Source: Cylindrospermum sp. NIES-4074 (lineage in GTDB: Bacteria > Cyanobacteriota > Cyanobacteriia > Cyanobacteriales > Nostocaceae). Taken from it: a stretch of 64,000 nucleotides of DNA. How positions within the stretch are numbered: position 1 is the first letter of the stretch; each line of letters starts with the position of its first letter. The notes beneath the pieces were generated by a model, which saw only the letters and a program-made list of their open reading frames with translations, was not told the origin of the DNA and ran no database searches. Location of the stretch: NCBI GenBank assembly GCA_003994795.1, contig AP018269.1, forward strand, positions 310,001 through 374,000. Reading direction: 5' to 3'. Below are positions 16,922 through 25,072 of the stretch, one piece after another. The position numbers and the translations under genes were made by a program.

Positions 16922-18094
16922 ATGGAAAATATTGCGTATTTGCACCTAGCTTTTGCCTATGAAGACGGCTCATCCAGCGAATTGGTCTCTTTAAGTTCTT
17001 TGTTCGACAAAGCAGCAGCACCAGACTGGAATCGGCTTTCTAGCAAAGCTTGGAAGTATATGCTCCCCCTAGCCCTCACTCTATCTATCCTCAGCGCTGT
17101 TAGCAGTGTCTTGGCACTAGAAAGAGGCGATCAAGGCCCTTCTGTCAGAAATCTACAACAAAAGTTAAAAAGTGCAGGCTTTTATCAAGCTCCCATAACT
17201 CAAGTATATGACTTTCCTACAGAAGATGCTGTCCGCCGCTTCCAGAAAGCTGCTGGCTTACCAGTTGACGGCATCATCGGCACAACCACGCTGCAAAAAT
17301 TAGAAGGCTGGCGGACAACCTCTAGAAAGACACCAGTTAGCAAAACTAATACTGCAAGAACACCAGTCAGCAAAACTCGTACTGCAAGTACATCCGTTAG
17401 TACGGCGAGAACACCAGTCAGCAAAACCAGTGCTGCTAATTCGGTAACTCCCAAAAACCGAGATCCCAATTTCCTGAATAAAGGTGATGAAGGAGAAAAT
17501 GTCAGAGTTCTGCAAGAACGTCTGCGAATCGCCGGTTTTTATTACGGGAATGCTACAGGGATATTTGGCCCTATCACTGAAGAAGCCGTCAAGCGTTTCC
17601 AAACAGCTTACAAATTAGATGCGGACGGTGTTGTTGGCCCAGCCACAATAGCTAAATTGCCGCCACTTAGCGTTGGTAATGGCGAAGAAACTCCCAAAAA
17701 AGTAGTGAACCGAGATAAACTTCGTCTTGGCGATCGCGGTGAAGCAGTCAGAGTTCTGCAAGAACATTTAATCAAGGCAGGATATTTAGAGGGACAGCCT
17801 AATGGCTACTATGGCCCTTATACCGCAGATGCTGTAAGTCGCTTTCAGGCTGCTAATTACCTCGATGCAAATGGTGTTGCTGGCCCCACTACCAGAGGTA
17901 AGTTATATAGCTTAGTCAAAACAACTCCTAAGAGCGAGTTTAATACTCTGGAAATTCAAAGGCGACTACAGGAGCGGGGTTTTTATAAAGGCCCCCTCAA
18001 CGGCATGATGGCAGATGACACCAAAAAAGCAATTAAGCAAGCCCAAGAATTCTACGGTATCAGTCTCAGTGATATCAAGCGCGGCAGCTTTTAA
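16922..18094 (+). CDS. Peptidoglycan-binding protein with four PGB_1-like domains
   Basis: A 390-residue envelope protein. A cytosolic N terminus of about 45 residues precedes a hydrophobic segment (46-66, YMLPLALTLSILSAVSSVLA) that anchors or exports it. Peptidoglycan-binding modules follow at about 70-125, 185-245 and 266-328, with the pattern GDxGxxVRxLQxxLxxAGFY, GxxGPxTxxAVxRFQ, LxxDGVxGPxT. A shorter, degenerate one lies at 340-382. Between the first two is a Thr/Ser/Lys linker with repeated ARTPVSKT units. Its role is probably cell-wall attachment; no catalytic domain is present. It starts 19 bp after cobN behind a good TAGGAG site, so read-through from cobN is possible. Confidence 0.88.
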   Translation: MENIAYLHLAFAYEDGSSSELVSLSSLFDKAAAPDWNRLSSKAWKYMLPLALTLSILSAVSSVLALERGDQGPSVRNLQQKLKSAGFYQAPITQVYDFPTEDAVRRFQKAAGLPVDGIIGTTTLQKLEGWRTTSRKTPVSKTNTARTPVSKTRTASTSVSTARTPVSKTSAANSVTPKNRDPNFLNKGDEGENVRVLQERLRIAGFYYGNATGIFGPITEEAVKRFQTAYKLDADGVVGPATIAKLPPLSVGNGEETPKKVVNRDKLRLGDRGEAVRVLQEHLIKAGYLEGQPNGYYGPYTADAVSRFQAANYLDANGVAGPTTRGKLYSLVKTTPKSEFNTLEIQRRLQERGFYKGPLNGMMADDTKKAIKQAQEFYGISLSDIKRGSF

Positions 18095-18259
18095 CATCTG
18101 CTTATGTATTGCAGCGTGATTCCCCATTTAATTGCCTCCGACAACAGTAGACAGTAATTTGTCACCAGCGTCAGGTACATAACTAGGGTCTTACAAACAG
18201 ATATCAAGTCTGTATTAGTCCTGATTTCCGCCTCATTGCCTCGTATTTCCACCCCAATG

Positions 18260-18715
18260 CTAAAGTGGCATCAATGCCCTTTGGCATTTGGGACAAACTG
18301 CATGGATTGTCAGTTGACAGTCAAGCAGGTGGAAACCTTCCTTCTGGGCTGTTTTTGCGCCAATTTTTAAAATCGAGTCGTTTTTGAACTCAATAGTACT
18401 GTTGCACTTGACACAAATCAAGTGATGGTGGTGATGGGGGTAGGGCTGGTTGATTTCATAATGTTTATGTCCCTCTCCCAGTTCCAGTTCCCGCAAAAGT
18501 CCCATCCTCGCCATCAACTTCAAAGTCCGATAGATAGTTGACAGACTAATGCCTTCGCCATCAGTTTCTAGGCGATGATAAAGATCCTCAGCACTCAGGT
18601 GTTCACCTTGCGGAAGCTCTTGAAAAATGTGTAGAATTGTTTCACGCTGGGGAGTTAAACGCCAGCCTCGTTCGTTTAGTTCTGCCTTGAGTGAACCAGT
18701 TGTGTAGACAGTCAT
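18260..18715 (-). CDS. furA: Ferric uptake regulator FurA
   Basis: This 151-residue Fur-family repressor starts at MTVYTTGSLKAELNERGW; an in-frame ATG further upstream would add MLRIFS but gives an atypical length. The winged helix contains LTPQRETIL and ISLSTIYRTLKLM. The metal region has the histidine run YPHHHHH (92-98), and Cys101, 104, 133, 141 and 144 form two CxxC motifs plus the extra Cys133. Length and cysteine pattern match FurA of Anabaena, which represses iron-acquisition genes and senses redox. The promoter carries three copies of TTGAGAATAT, in keeping with autoregulation. It is convergent with the peptidoglycan-binding gene. Confidence 0.93.
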   Translation of the reverse strand: MTVYTTGSLKAELNERGWRLTPQRETILHIFQELPQGEHLSAEDLYHRLETDGEGISLSTIYRTLKLMARMGLLRELELGEGHKHYEINQPYPHHHHHLICVKCNSTIEFKNDSILKIGAKTAQKEGFHLLDCQLTIHAVCPKCQRALMPL

Positions 18716-18717
18716 AC

Positions 18718-18804
18718 TAAATATTCTCAACAAAGCCTGTTAATTGAGAATATAACAAATATTTTGAGCAATTTGCAACAATCATAGCTTATTGAGAATA
18801 TTTA
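18718..18804 (-). promoter_or_regulatory. furA promoter with Fur-box-like repeats
   Basis: Just upstream of the furA start, ATATTCTCAA (18721-18730) and TTGAGAATAT (18744-18753) form a perfect 10-bp inverted pair. A third TTGAGAATAT lies at 18792-18801. The AT-rich arrangement agrees with iron boxes described for Anabaena furA promoters. Binding is inferred, not shown. Confidence 0.6.
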
Positions 18805-19322
18805 CTAAATGCTCAAGAAAAAATTCCTGAAATGTTAACAAGCAATCAGGTAGAATTTGATCCCCATGCTAAAAGCTAGTGAAATAGAAGCTGGAGATAT
18901 GCCAGTCCAAATTAAGGGGCTTGCTCACTTTTGGTGATGCGGGGTGGATAGAGAGGATTGATAAATTTGTGCAGGTAGACAAATTTAACTAGTTTTGAAA
19001 TTAGCGCTCGCCTCCGGCGGGCGGGTACGCCATCGCTACGCGGGTGCTGTTGCCCAACCATCTCCATCATAATAAAGTCATCTCCGCTAGCGTAGTTTTT
19101 AATAAAATTTGTGCTTTTTTTGACTGATTTTTGCGGTTATAGCAACCTTCTCGGTGGTTAGGACGGTGTTGATTCCTCAAAGCCTTGAAGCAACTAGGTT
19201 TACACTCAGCACTCAGCACTTCAGCCGAAGCATCGAGCACTTTGCTATAAAATTTCCAGTTCGTCCACGATGAGAATTACTACAATAAAATAGTCACACA
19301 CCTAACTTCTGGAGTTCTGGCA
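18805..19322. repeat. Long repeat-bearing intergenic region upstream of the coiled-coil gene
   Basis: No sizeable gene is seen. A 23-codon frame at 18868 (MLKASEIEAGDMPVQIKGLA and three more codons) is probably chance or debris. A GC-rich dispersed repeat lies at 19006-19052 (CTCGCCTCCGGCGGGCGGG, then ACGCCATCGCTACGCGGG). A heptad-plus-spacer repeat (CACTCAGCACTCAGCACTTC, then AGCCGAAGCATCGAGCAC) lies at 19204-19246, the same composite seen at 26995 and inside the gene at 40280. Confidence 0.5.
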
Positions 19323-19898
19323 GTGGGCTTATTTGATGATTTGAGTCGGTTTCTCGAAAATCGTTTAGAAGAATTCTTGCGTAATAATCCACATTTGGAG
19401 TTAGAAGCGCTGTTAGAACAGCTGCGGGAGCAAGAGGAAGACACATTAAAGCTAATTGCAGATTTACAATTACAAGAGAAGCGATCGCAAGACGAAATTC
19501 TCTCCACCGCTCAAGAAATCCAACGCTGGCACATCCGCGTTCAAAAGGCAAAAACTGCGGGTAGAGAGGATTTAGCCACCGCCGCCAGCGCTAGAGAAGC
19601 AGCACTGTTGCGCGAAGGAAATCAGCGCTGGGGACAAATGCAGGGGTTGAAAGAACGCATTACCCAATCTCAGGAACTACTGCGGAAAATTCAGCAACGA
19701 CGACAAGAGGTGCAAACCAAAGCCGCTGAAGCCCAGACTGCACGCGCTAAAACTCAAACCCAGCAGCGCTTGGAAACCAATGGTTGGCAAAATCCCACCA
19801 CTAGTTATTCTGGTGGGTTTGACGACTTAGAAGACAAGTTTCGTCGCTGGGAAACCCAAGATGAGCTAGAACAACTGAAACGAAATTTGGGGAAATAA
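19323..19898 (+). CDS. Coiled-coil protein, TIGR04376-like
   Basis: A 191-residue cytosolic protein beginning at a GTG codon. It opens with GLFDDLSRFLENRLEEFLRN and is then mostly long amphipathic helix rich in Glu, Gln and Arg (about 30-150), ending with SGGFDDLEDKFRRWETQ and ELEQLKRNLGK. The start and the FDDLExKFRRWE tail are familiar from a conserved cyanobacterial family of unknown function (I believe TIGR04376). A hairpin terminator follows the stop, so it is probably a single-gene unit. Confidence 0.78.
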   Translation: MGLFDDLSRFLENRLEEFLRNNPHLELEALLEQLREQEEDTLKLIADLQLQEKRSQDEILSTAQEIQRWHIRVQKAKTAGREDLATAASAREAALLREGNQRWGQMQGLKERITQSQELLRKIQQRRQEVQTKAAEAQTARAKTQTQQRLETNGWQNPTTSYSGGFDDLEDKFRRWETQDELEQLKRNLGK

Positions 19899-19910
19899 TC
19901 AGCAAAGAGA

Positions 19911-19955
19911 AAGGATGAAACCTAAATAATCTTAATTTCATCCTTGATTATTTTT
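19911..19955 (+). terminator. Rho-independent terminator after the coiled-coil gene
   Basis: AAGGATGAAA (19911-19920) pairs perfectly with TTTCATCCTT (19936-19945) and is followed by GATTATTTTTATC. It lies 12 bp after the stop codon of the upstream gene. Confidence 0.75.
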
Positions 19956-19981
19956 ATCTAATCTAGGTTATTTGTAATGAA

Positions 19982-20185
19982 TTGCACAGATTAACTATTA
20001 ATAAAACTGCTAGATATTTGCATCCAATAACTGAATTATTGAGACTTCATTTAATTTTTTCATTAAACTTTTATTTACTGTTAAATTCTATATTAAGCAG
20101 ACTTCCAAGTTTTTTGTTAACTGCTCCCATACCATCGGCAGTATACCTATATCTTGCTGCCGTGTTCCCCAGACGTTGCAAATAA
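19982..20185 (+). pseudogene. Probable N-terminal piece of a frameshifted ABC permease
   Basis: This open frame encodes a hydrophobic stretch (LLRLHLIFSLNFYLLLNSIL) and then TAPIPSAVYLYLAAVF. That pattern is what precedes the permease core in NrtB/SsuC/TauC-type proteins (a membrane helix, then a P-S/P-V-x-x-x-L segment). It ends in a double stop 11 bp before the next gene, which is in another frame and starts abruptly at the core. I read the pair as one gene split by a frameshift. Confidence is limited because the N-terminal segment is poorly conserved in the family. Confidence 0.4.
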
Positions 20186-20195
20186 TAACTGAGGA

Positions 20196-20768
20196 ATGGA
20201 ACAAAATATATTTTTAGACGTTCTAGCTAGCCTACAAAAGTTATTTGTCGCTTACATTCCTGCGGCTGTTTTGGGTAGTTTTATTGGGTATTTAATTGGG
20301 ATAAATGGCAGAGTTTATCAAATATTTAGGGTGATATTTCAGATACCGCATAGTATCCCGCCTGTAGCCTTATTACCCATTGCCCTGATAGTCTTTAAAG
20401 ACATCGAATCCGCAGCAGTAATTGTAATTTTTATTGGCTCTCTGTGGTCAATTATCGTTAATATAGCCATAGGAATGCGACATTTCCGCAGACAAAATAA
20501 TAACTTTCGCGCAGCAATTTTTCATACAATTCATGCTCTAAAAGTTGGTATTTGGGTAGCATGGTTTACAGTTATTGCCATAGAAATGTTGACAGGTCCG
20601 AAAGGACTTGGCTTTCTTGCCTGGGAGAGTTATAAAGTTGGCAACACCAATGATGTAATCGAAGCAATACTCTACATTGGTGTTATTGGCTTTTTACTGG
20701 ATCAATTACTAGATTTTATAGGCTCTGTTCTCGTACAGATGGTTTCAGATCGAGGCAAATCTCTTTAA
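20196..20768 (+). CDS. ABC transporter permease, NrtB/SsuC-like (possibly 5'-truncated)
   Basis: A 190-residue integral membrane protein with about five hydrophobic segments. It has the BPD-transporter core of the nitrate/sulfonate/taurine class (QIPHSIPPVALLPIALIVF, then GSLWSIIVNIAIGMRHFRRQ and IEMLTGPKGLGFLAWESY, with the GPKGLGxL coupling loop). Intact relatives are about 250-280 residues; this one begins at the first core helix and lacks the usual N-terminal segment, which may lie in another frame just upstream. No ATPase or substrate-binding gene is adjacent. It may be non-functional or may partner with genes elsewhere. Confidence 0.7.
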   Translation: MEQNIFLDVLASLQKLFVAYIPAAVLGSFIGYLIGINGRVYQIFRVIFQIPHSIPPVALLPIALIVFKDIESAAVIVIFIGSLWSIIVNIAIGMRHFRRQNNNFRAAIFHTIHALKVGIWVAWFTVIAIEMLTGPKGLGFLAWESYKVGNTNDVIEAILYIGVIGFLLDQLLDFIGSVLVQMVSDRGKSL

Positions 20769-20779
20769 ATTAATACCCC

Positions 20780-22183
20780 TCATTTACCTCTGCGAATTGT
20801 ACCCTGCCAGTTAATAGTTTGCTGTGCAGAACGTCCTCCTAAAGAGCGGGTTGCGACAACTTCAATATCAACATTGACACCAGGACTTAAGGCGTCAGCA
20901 GGGACTTTGAGTTTACCTAAAGCTAAAGTAAAACGGTTATAGTCACGGGTAATAAGTTCATCAGGAATATCCCCTGCGTATTCACTTTTATACTCAGAGA
21001 AACCAGAAGAGTTATCTCTTGCTCGGAATTTCACTCGAAACTGAGTATTGATAGCATCAGATTTGGCTGCCAAATCAACTATTTTCAGATTGAGATTCTG
21101 TCCTGCATCAGCAAACTCTGCCACAGCTAACCGCGTGGCATCTTTTTTGAGAATTGCATTCTTAACGGTAAATTCTGTCAAGTTAGCCTGATTATTAGCA
21201 CTTCCCTCAACCCATAAATCTTCAGGAAAAGTGATTTCAACTTGCTGATTGTCTTTTAAACTTAATGTTGCAGTTTGATTAGCAAAACTGGTGATGGGTA
21301 GCTTCTCTTGCCAAATGAGTTGAAAATCCTTTTCTAGTCGCTGTTCAAACTCTCGGTACTCATTGGCGATCGCAGAACCAGGTGCAACTAAAGATGTTGC
21401 TCCCTGACGAAGATTCCATTTATTCTTGGAAAGGTTGAATTTTCTCCCTGTCAGTGCCGCTATTGGTAACTCTAATTTAGGATTATCAGCGGCTAAGGGT
21501 TCCTTGCTGTTCACTATACTCAAAATTCCTAAGCTGCCTCGCTTACCATTACCACCATCACTGCCATTTCGACCATCTTGGCCGTCGTAGCAACGGTAAG
21601 TCCTCCTGGTACATTTTTCCTCGGAGTTACCAGAAGTTTTTTTGCAAGTTCTTTCTTCCCAACTTTGTCTTCGACAGTTACAGCCTACAGTGCCATTACC
21701 ACCCCGGCCACCTCGTCCCCCATCTCCCCCAACAGCATTGACGGAAATTTGCCGCAAGTCTGCCAAATTGCTGTAATAAACTGTGAGGGAACCACCATTT
21801 CCCCCATCTCCTCCTCTACCACCATCACCACCAGTGCCGCCATTTGGTGCATAAACGTCGCGGTTTCCTCTATCACGTTGATAACCGCATTCAGGTCGAG
21901 AACCATTTCCGCCATCTTCCCCATCTTCACCATCTTGACCCGATAAATCAAGATTGACGGGTGAACCATTGGCAAAAACACTCTTGTCATTACCGTTACG
22001 ACCATCTCTTCCTGCTCGTCCAACGCTACCTGTGCCGCCATTCCGTCCATAATTTCTGGCGATTTTGTAGTATTCCTCAGAGGCAACAGCCGGACATAAT
22101 ACCGATCCAGAGGCAGGTACAAAACTAGTAAATAAGCAAAATGTCAGCAGGAGTGGCAGCTTACTCCCAAAACCTTTATGCAT
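20780..22183 (-). CDS. Secreted glycine-rich, cysteine-bearing protein
   Basis: A 467-residue protein with a Sec signal peptide (about 1-35, ending ...CPAVASEE). Residues 45-225 are dominated by GG-N-G/G-x-D-G repeats (GRAGRDGRNGND, GGTGGDGGRGGDGGNGG, DGQDGRNGSDGGNG). They are interrupted by a cysteine-rich, charged insert (about 175-205: CNCRRQSWEERTCKKTS onward). Residues 235-467 form a beta-rich C-terminal region ending QQTINWQGTIRRGK. It probably sits in the periplasm or on the surface. The three genes upstream on the same strand encode an ATP-grasp pair and a beta-rich protein, with 68 bp between this gene and the ATP-grasp gene. The function is unknown. Confidence 0.75.
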   Translation of the reverse strand: MHKGFGSKLPLLLTFCLFTSFVPASGSVLCPAVASEEYYKIARNYGRNGGTGSVGRAGRDGRNGNDKSVFANGSPVNLDLSGQDGEDGEDGGNGSRPECGYQRDRGNRDVYAPNGGTGGDGGRGGDGGNGGSLTVYYSNLADLRQISVNAVGGDGGRGGRGGNGTVGCNCRRQSWEERTCKKTSGNSEEKCTRRTYRCYDGQDGRNGSDGGNGKRGSLGILSIVNSKEPLAADNPKLELPIAALTGRKFNLSKNKWNLRQGATSLVAPGSAIANEYREFEQRLEKDFQLIWQEKLPITSFANQTATLSLKDNQQVEITFPEDLWVEGSANNQANLTEFTVKNAILKKDATRLAVAEFADAGQNLNLKIVDLAAKSDAINTQFRVKFRARDNSSGFSEYKSEYAGDIPDELITRDYNRFTLALGKLKVPADALSPGVNVDIEVVATRSLGGRSAQQTINWQGTIRRGK

Positions 22184-22251
22184 TGGTTTACACCTAGAAC
22201 TTAGGTTGAACTACTACTGCTGACGCTGACTTTCCTTAATTTGCTCCCTCA

Positions 22252-23256
22252 TTAGATGTGAAGCACCTGCGTCGTTTTTCCTCTCTGGGTTAAAGCAACG
22301 GGGTTTTCCACTTCCTGTGAGGGTTGATGATTTCTGCCTGCCAACAAATTGGCGATCGCACCACTAATTGGTTGATTGGTAAACTGTTGATAGAAAGTAA
22401 ACCCAGGTGAAGGATTGACCTCGAAGCAGTACCATTCACCCTCAGGGGTTTGCCGCAAATCTATGCCACACAGAGGTAACTGAATAGCTTTTGCTAATAC
22501 TCTACATCGCTCCTCCAATTCGTGAGGAATACTACAGGCACGGATTTCTGTTGATTCATCTTCCTGTCCTGCATAGCGGTAGTCATCAGCTTGGGAAATC
22601 ACCTCACTAGCAAAAACCTCTGTCCCCACAACATGAACACGATAATCTCTACCAGGGATATACTGCTGGAACTGAGTTGGACACCAGGATACATTCTTCA
22701 GACGTTCCAAATGCTCAGACCCCAGACGTGAGACTTTGCTGCGGATACCACTAACTGATTTATAAATTATCTCGCCGTGTTGTTCCCAAAAAGCTTGTAC
22801 AGCATTAGGGTCAGTGGTGACAAGAGTATCTGGAACATTGAAACCAAGCGAGCGAATTTGCTTTAACTGGTAAGGCTTGCAACCATTAGGAGCCATTGCT
22901 GACGGACGGTTGATCACCAGAGCAGGTGTAATTTCAGACCAACACATCAAAGCATCATCGGAGGCGATCGCATGTTTAAAAGCAGGACTATCTACCCCCG
23001 CTGCCACAATTTGGGGCAAACGGCGCGAATCATAGGGACGCAGATAAACAGCAGTGATGGCATCCAAGTCAATTTTTTGGTGTCGAGTCCGAATTTGACC
23101 TTGGACAAGATGCAAATCTCCTACAGAAAGTTCGATTTCCGTTTCTAAGATATCCCTTTGGTCAAGAAATACTGTAGGCACGCCGAGATCAGTTAATTCC
23201 CAGTACACTGCTGCCAAAGGAGTTTCTTCGGGAATACCCCACAACAAAATCAGCAT
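22252..23256 (-). CDS. RimK-like ATP-grasp ligase
   Basis: A 334-residue ATP-grasp enzyme. The pre-ATP-grasp part (1-120) contains AITAVYLRPYDSRR and VINRPSAMAPNGCKPYQLKQ. The ATP-binding core follows with EIIYKSVSGIRSKV (lid lysine), FQQYIPGRDYRVHVVG, then CGIDLRQTPEGEWYCFEVNP, with the Asp and Glu/Asn metal ligands expected of this fold. Such enzymes join a carboxylate to an amine or thiol, including peptide macrocyclases and RimK-type amino-acid ligases. Its start overlaps the upstream gene's stop by seven bases (ATGCTGA), implying translational coupling with a degenerate ATP-grasp partner. The substrate is unknown. Confidence 0.85.
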   Translation of the reverse strand: MLILLWGIPEETPLAAVYWELTDLGVPTVFLDQRDILETEIELSVGDLHLVQGQIRTRHQKIDLDAITAVYLRPYDSRRLPQIVAAGVDSPAFKHAIASDDALMCWSEITPALVINRPSAMAPNGCKPYQLKQIRSLGFNVPDTLVTTDPNAVQAFWEQHGEIIYKSVSGIRSKVSRLGSEHLERLKNVSWCPTQFQQYIPGRDYRVHVVGTEVFASEVISQADDYRYAGQEDESTEIRACSIPHELEERCRVLAKAIQLPLCGIDLRQTPEGEWYCFEVNPSPGFTFYQQFTNQPISGAIANLLAGRNHQPSQEVENPVALTQRGKTTQVLHI

Positions 23257-23957
23257 TTAGCATCCCCCCCGCTCAAATACTCAAGTATGGCATCAGCTAT
23301 ATCTGGTATTGAAATATCCGCCCACAGTTCGGCCCCCACAAAATCTGCTTGGGAATCGCTACTGCTAAAACGAACCGTCAACAGGTCAACTTGAGCCGCA
23401 TCAGCGAGTCGTCGGGCATGATGGGTTAGTGCTGCCTCAACATCACCAAAACAACGTTTCCCCACTACCGTCACACTGACTGGTGGTGCGTCTAAAACCT
23501 GGGGCGAGACATTAGCCAACACTGGGGTTCGCCGCTGCACCGGACGTACTGGAATCCCGATTTGGGCAGCTGCATAGACCCATTGTTCTGGTCGCCAAGC
23601 AGGGCCTAACAAATATGTAGGCGTCGGTCGGTTTAAGACAGGGCACTTCAACCCAGACAGCCAAGAAATCAGAAAAGCATTCATTTCTGCTGCCACATAC
23701 GCCCGGTCTTGACGCGCAATATGCACAAGTTCCTGCTCAGACACACAGGGGAGGCGAGTCAGGACGCCGGTGATCTCTTCAACCCTGACTACCTGCTCAC
23801 CTACCACTGCGGTAGAGTCCTGAGTCGCACTCAGGTAGTGTCGCCATCCAACCGATGACAAATCCTTAGATGTCAACAGACTGGCACCATCAGCCGCCCA
23901 GTTAGTAACCAGCGCCTGAGCGGCTTCATCATGGCGACTGGCGACAACAACAAACAC
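23250..23957 (-). CDS. Degenerate ATP-grasp-like partner protein
   Basis: A 235-residue protein whose N-terminal two thirds follow the pre-ATP-grasp layout of its neighbour (EITGVLTRLPCVSEQELVHI, then LSGLKCPVLNRPTPTYLLGP and EQWVYAAAQIGIPVRP). The central ATP-lid region is missing; only a trace of the C-terminal half remains (VTVVGKRCFGD, ADAAQVDLLTVRF, ADISIPDIADAILEYLSG). I infer a catalytically inactive paralogue that may form a complex with the 22252 enzyme or present its substrate. The GTG start overlaps the upstream stop (TAGTG) and its own stop overlaps the next start, so the three genes are tightly coupled. Confidence 0.65.
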   Translation of the reverse strand: MFVVVASRHDEAAQALVTNWAADGASLLTSKDLSSVGWRHYLSATQDSTAVVGEQVVRVEEITGVLTRLPCVSEQELVHIARQDRAYVAAEMNAFLISWLSGLKCPVLNRPTPTYLLGPAWRPEQWVYAAAQIGIPVRPVQRRTPVLANVSPQVLDAPPVSVTVVGKRCFGDVEAALTHHARRLADAAQVDLLTVRFSSSDSQADFVGAELWADISIPDIADAILEYLSGGDAKC

Positions 23958-24898
23958 TAGGCTGGATTCCTTGGTTGATTAACTACTTGTTCACCAACGC
24001 TTGGGCGTTCCTGGGGTTGGATGAAAGATTGCCCAGCTGTACGCTGTTCGATTTCATCCAGGCGTTGGGCTATGTGACCAAGTAACCGATTTAGATCATT
24101 TGAACCGTTAGCACTGTTTGATGTCGCAGCTTTTGCAGCTTCTGGTGCAACAAAACTTTCAATTTGAGATGTCTCAGGTAGTTTCTCGAGCTGATCTTTC
24201 TCGAAATCCTTCTGAATTTTCTCAATCTCTTTAACTTCTATCTTCAATTCTTTGCGTTTCACTGGGCCTGTTAGTGTAAACAAGCTGCCACCATTAGCTG
24301 TGGGCAGAGAATAAGCCAATTGATCAAGATCCAGAATAGGAGAGGCTAAATTCTTAGGTAGGAATGTACCTCTATGTTCAGGTGTCAGCAGCAGATTAAT
24401 TGCTTCTGGCCCACCAGGTGCAAGTAGACCAATTTCCACATACCCACGAATCTCTAAGTCTGGGACAAACTTTGGATCATCCAAATTTAAGACAGTTTTT
24501 TCTTTTAGAGCAGGCAGCAAAGTAACCAAAGCCGTCTTGTGAGCAGGAATGCCTAGTGTGTAGATGAATTTATTGGAACTAACAAAAGTTAGGTCTTGAA
24601 AGACATTACCCGCGACATCTTTAATTGTCACTGTGTCCTTTATAACCTGATCTAACGCTGGCGTAATTGTAGTTGCGGTGAATTGCAACCGCAATCTCAC
24701 ATCCGAGTTGCTAGTGTTAGCAATGGTCAAAAAGTAACCTTGGACGACTGTGCGAGCAGCAGCCTCAGCACCAACTGGGGCAGAGTCTTTGGGTGCAATT
24801 GGCTTTACCAGTAGTTCAAAGGTTGAAACTAGGGTTAGCTTTGGTCTAAAGGCTGGAATTATTAAGTCGTCGATGGGTTGGATTGATACGTCTGACAT
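23957..24898 (-). CDS. Hypothetical beta-rich protein, first gene of the ATP-grasp unit
   Basis: A 313-residue protein without signal peptide or membrane segment. Residues 1-200 are rich in beta-forming stretches (PKLTLVSTFELLVKP, RTVVQGYFLTIANTSNSDV, LRLQFTATTITPALD, KFIYTLGIPAHKTALVTLLP). A charged, probably helical region follows (220-250, KELKIEVKEIEKIQKDFEKD), then a flexible Ser/Asn/Gln tail. I recognise no domain. Since it leads a unit encoding two ATP-grasp proteins and a glycine-rich export protein, it could be a substrate, scaffold or chaperone. This is inference from position only. Confidence 0.65.
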   Translation of the reverse strand: MSDVSIQPIDDLIIPAFRPKLTLVSTFELLVKPIAPKDSAPVGAEAAARTVVQGYFLTIANTSNSDVRLRLQFTATTITPALDQVIKDTVTIKDVAGNVFQDLTFVSSNKFIYTLGIPAHKTALVTLLPALKEKTVLNLDDPKFVPDLEIRGYVEIGLLAPGGPEAINLLLTPEHRGTFLPKNLASPILDLDQLAYSLPTANGGSLFTLTGPVKRKELKIEVKEIEKIQKDFEKDQLEKLPETSQIESFVAPEAAKAATSNSANGSNDLNRLLGHIAQRLDEIEQRTAGQSFIQPQERPSVGEQVVNQPRNPA

Positions 24899-25012
24899 AA
24901 ATCTACCTGGGAATTACATACCCAAGCTAACTTCCTATACCTTTTGGTGAATAGTACCCTTGAGGGTAATATTTGCCAGAAAATCTGTATCACAGAATAC
25001 AATTTTTGATAA

Positions 25013-25047
25013 ATAAAAAAAGTGGTTCTGTGCAAAACAGAACCACT
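25013..25047 (-). terminator. Rho-independent terminator of acsF
   Basis: A perfect 10-bp stem (AGTGGTTCTG 25021-25030 with CAGAACCACT 25038-25047) is followed, in minus-strand reading, by TTTTTTTATTTATC (25020 downward). It lies 26 bp past the acsF stop and separates acsF from the ATP-grasp unit. Confidence 0.9.
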
Positions 25048-25072
25048 CAAGCTTTTACAAAATTATGAAAAT

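Noticed and set aside
21578-21946. A plus-strand frame opposite the glycine-rich gene
   Set aside because: It is a Thr/Ser/Ile-rich shadow of the GGNG codons on the coding strand.
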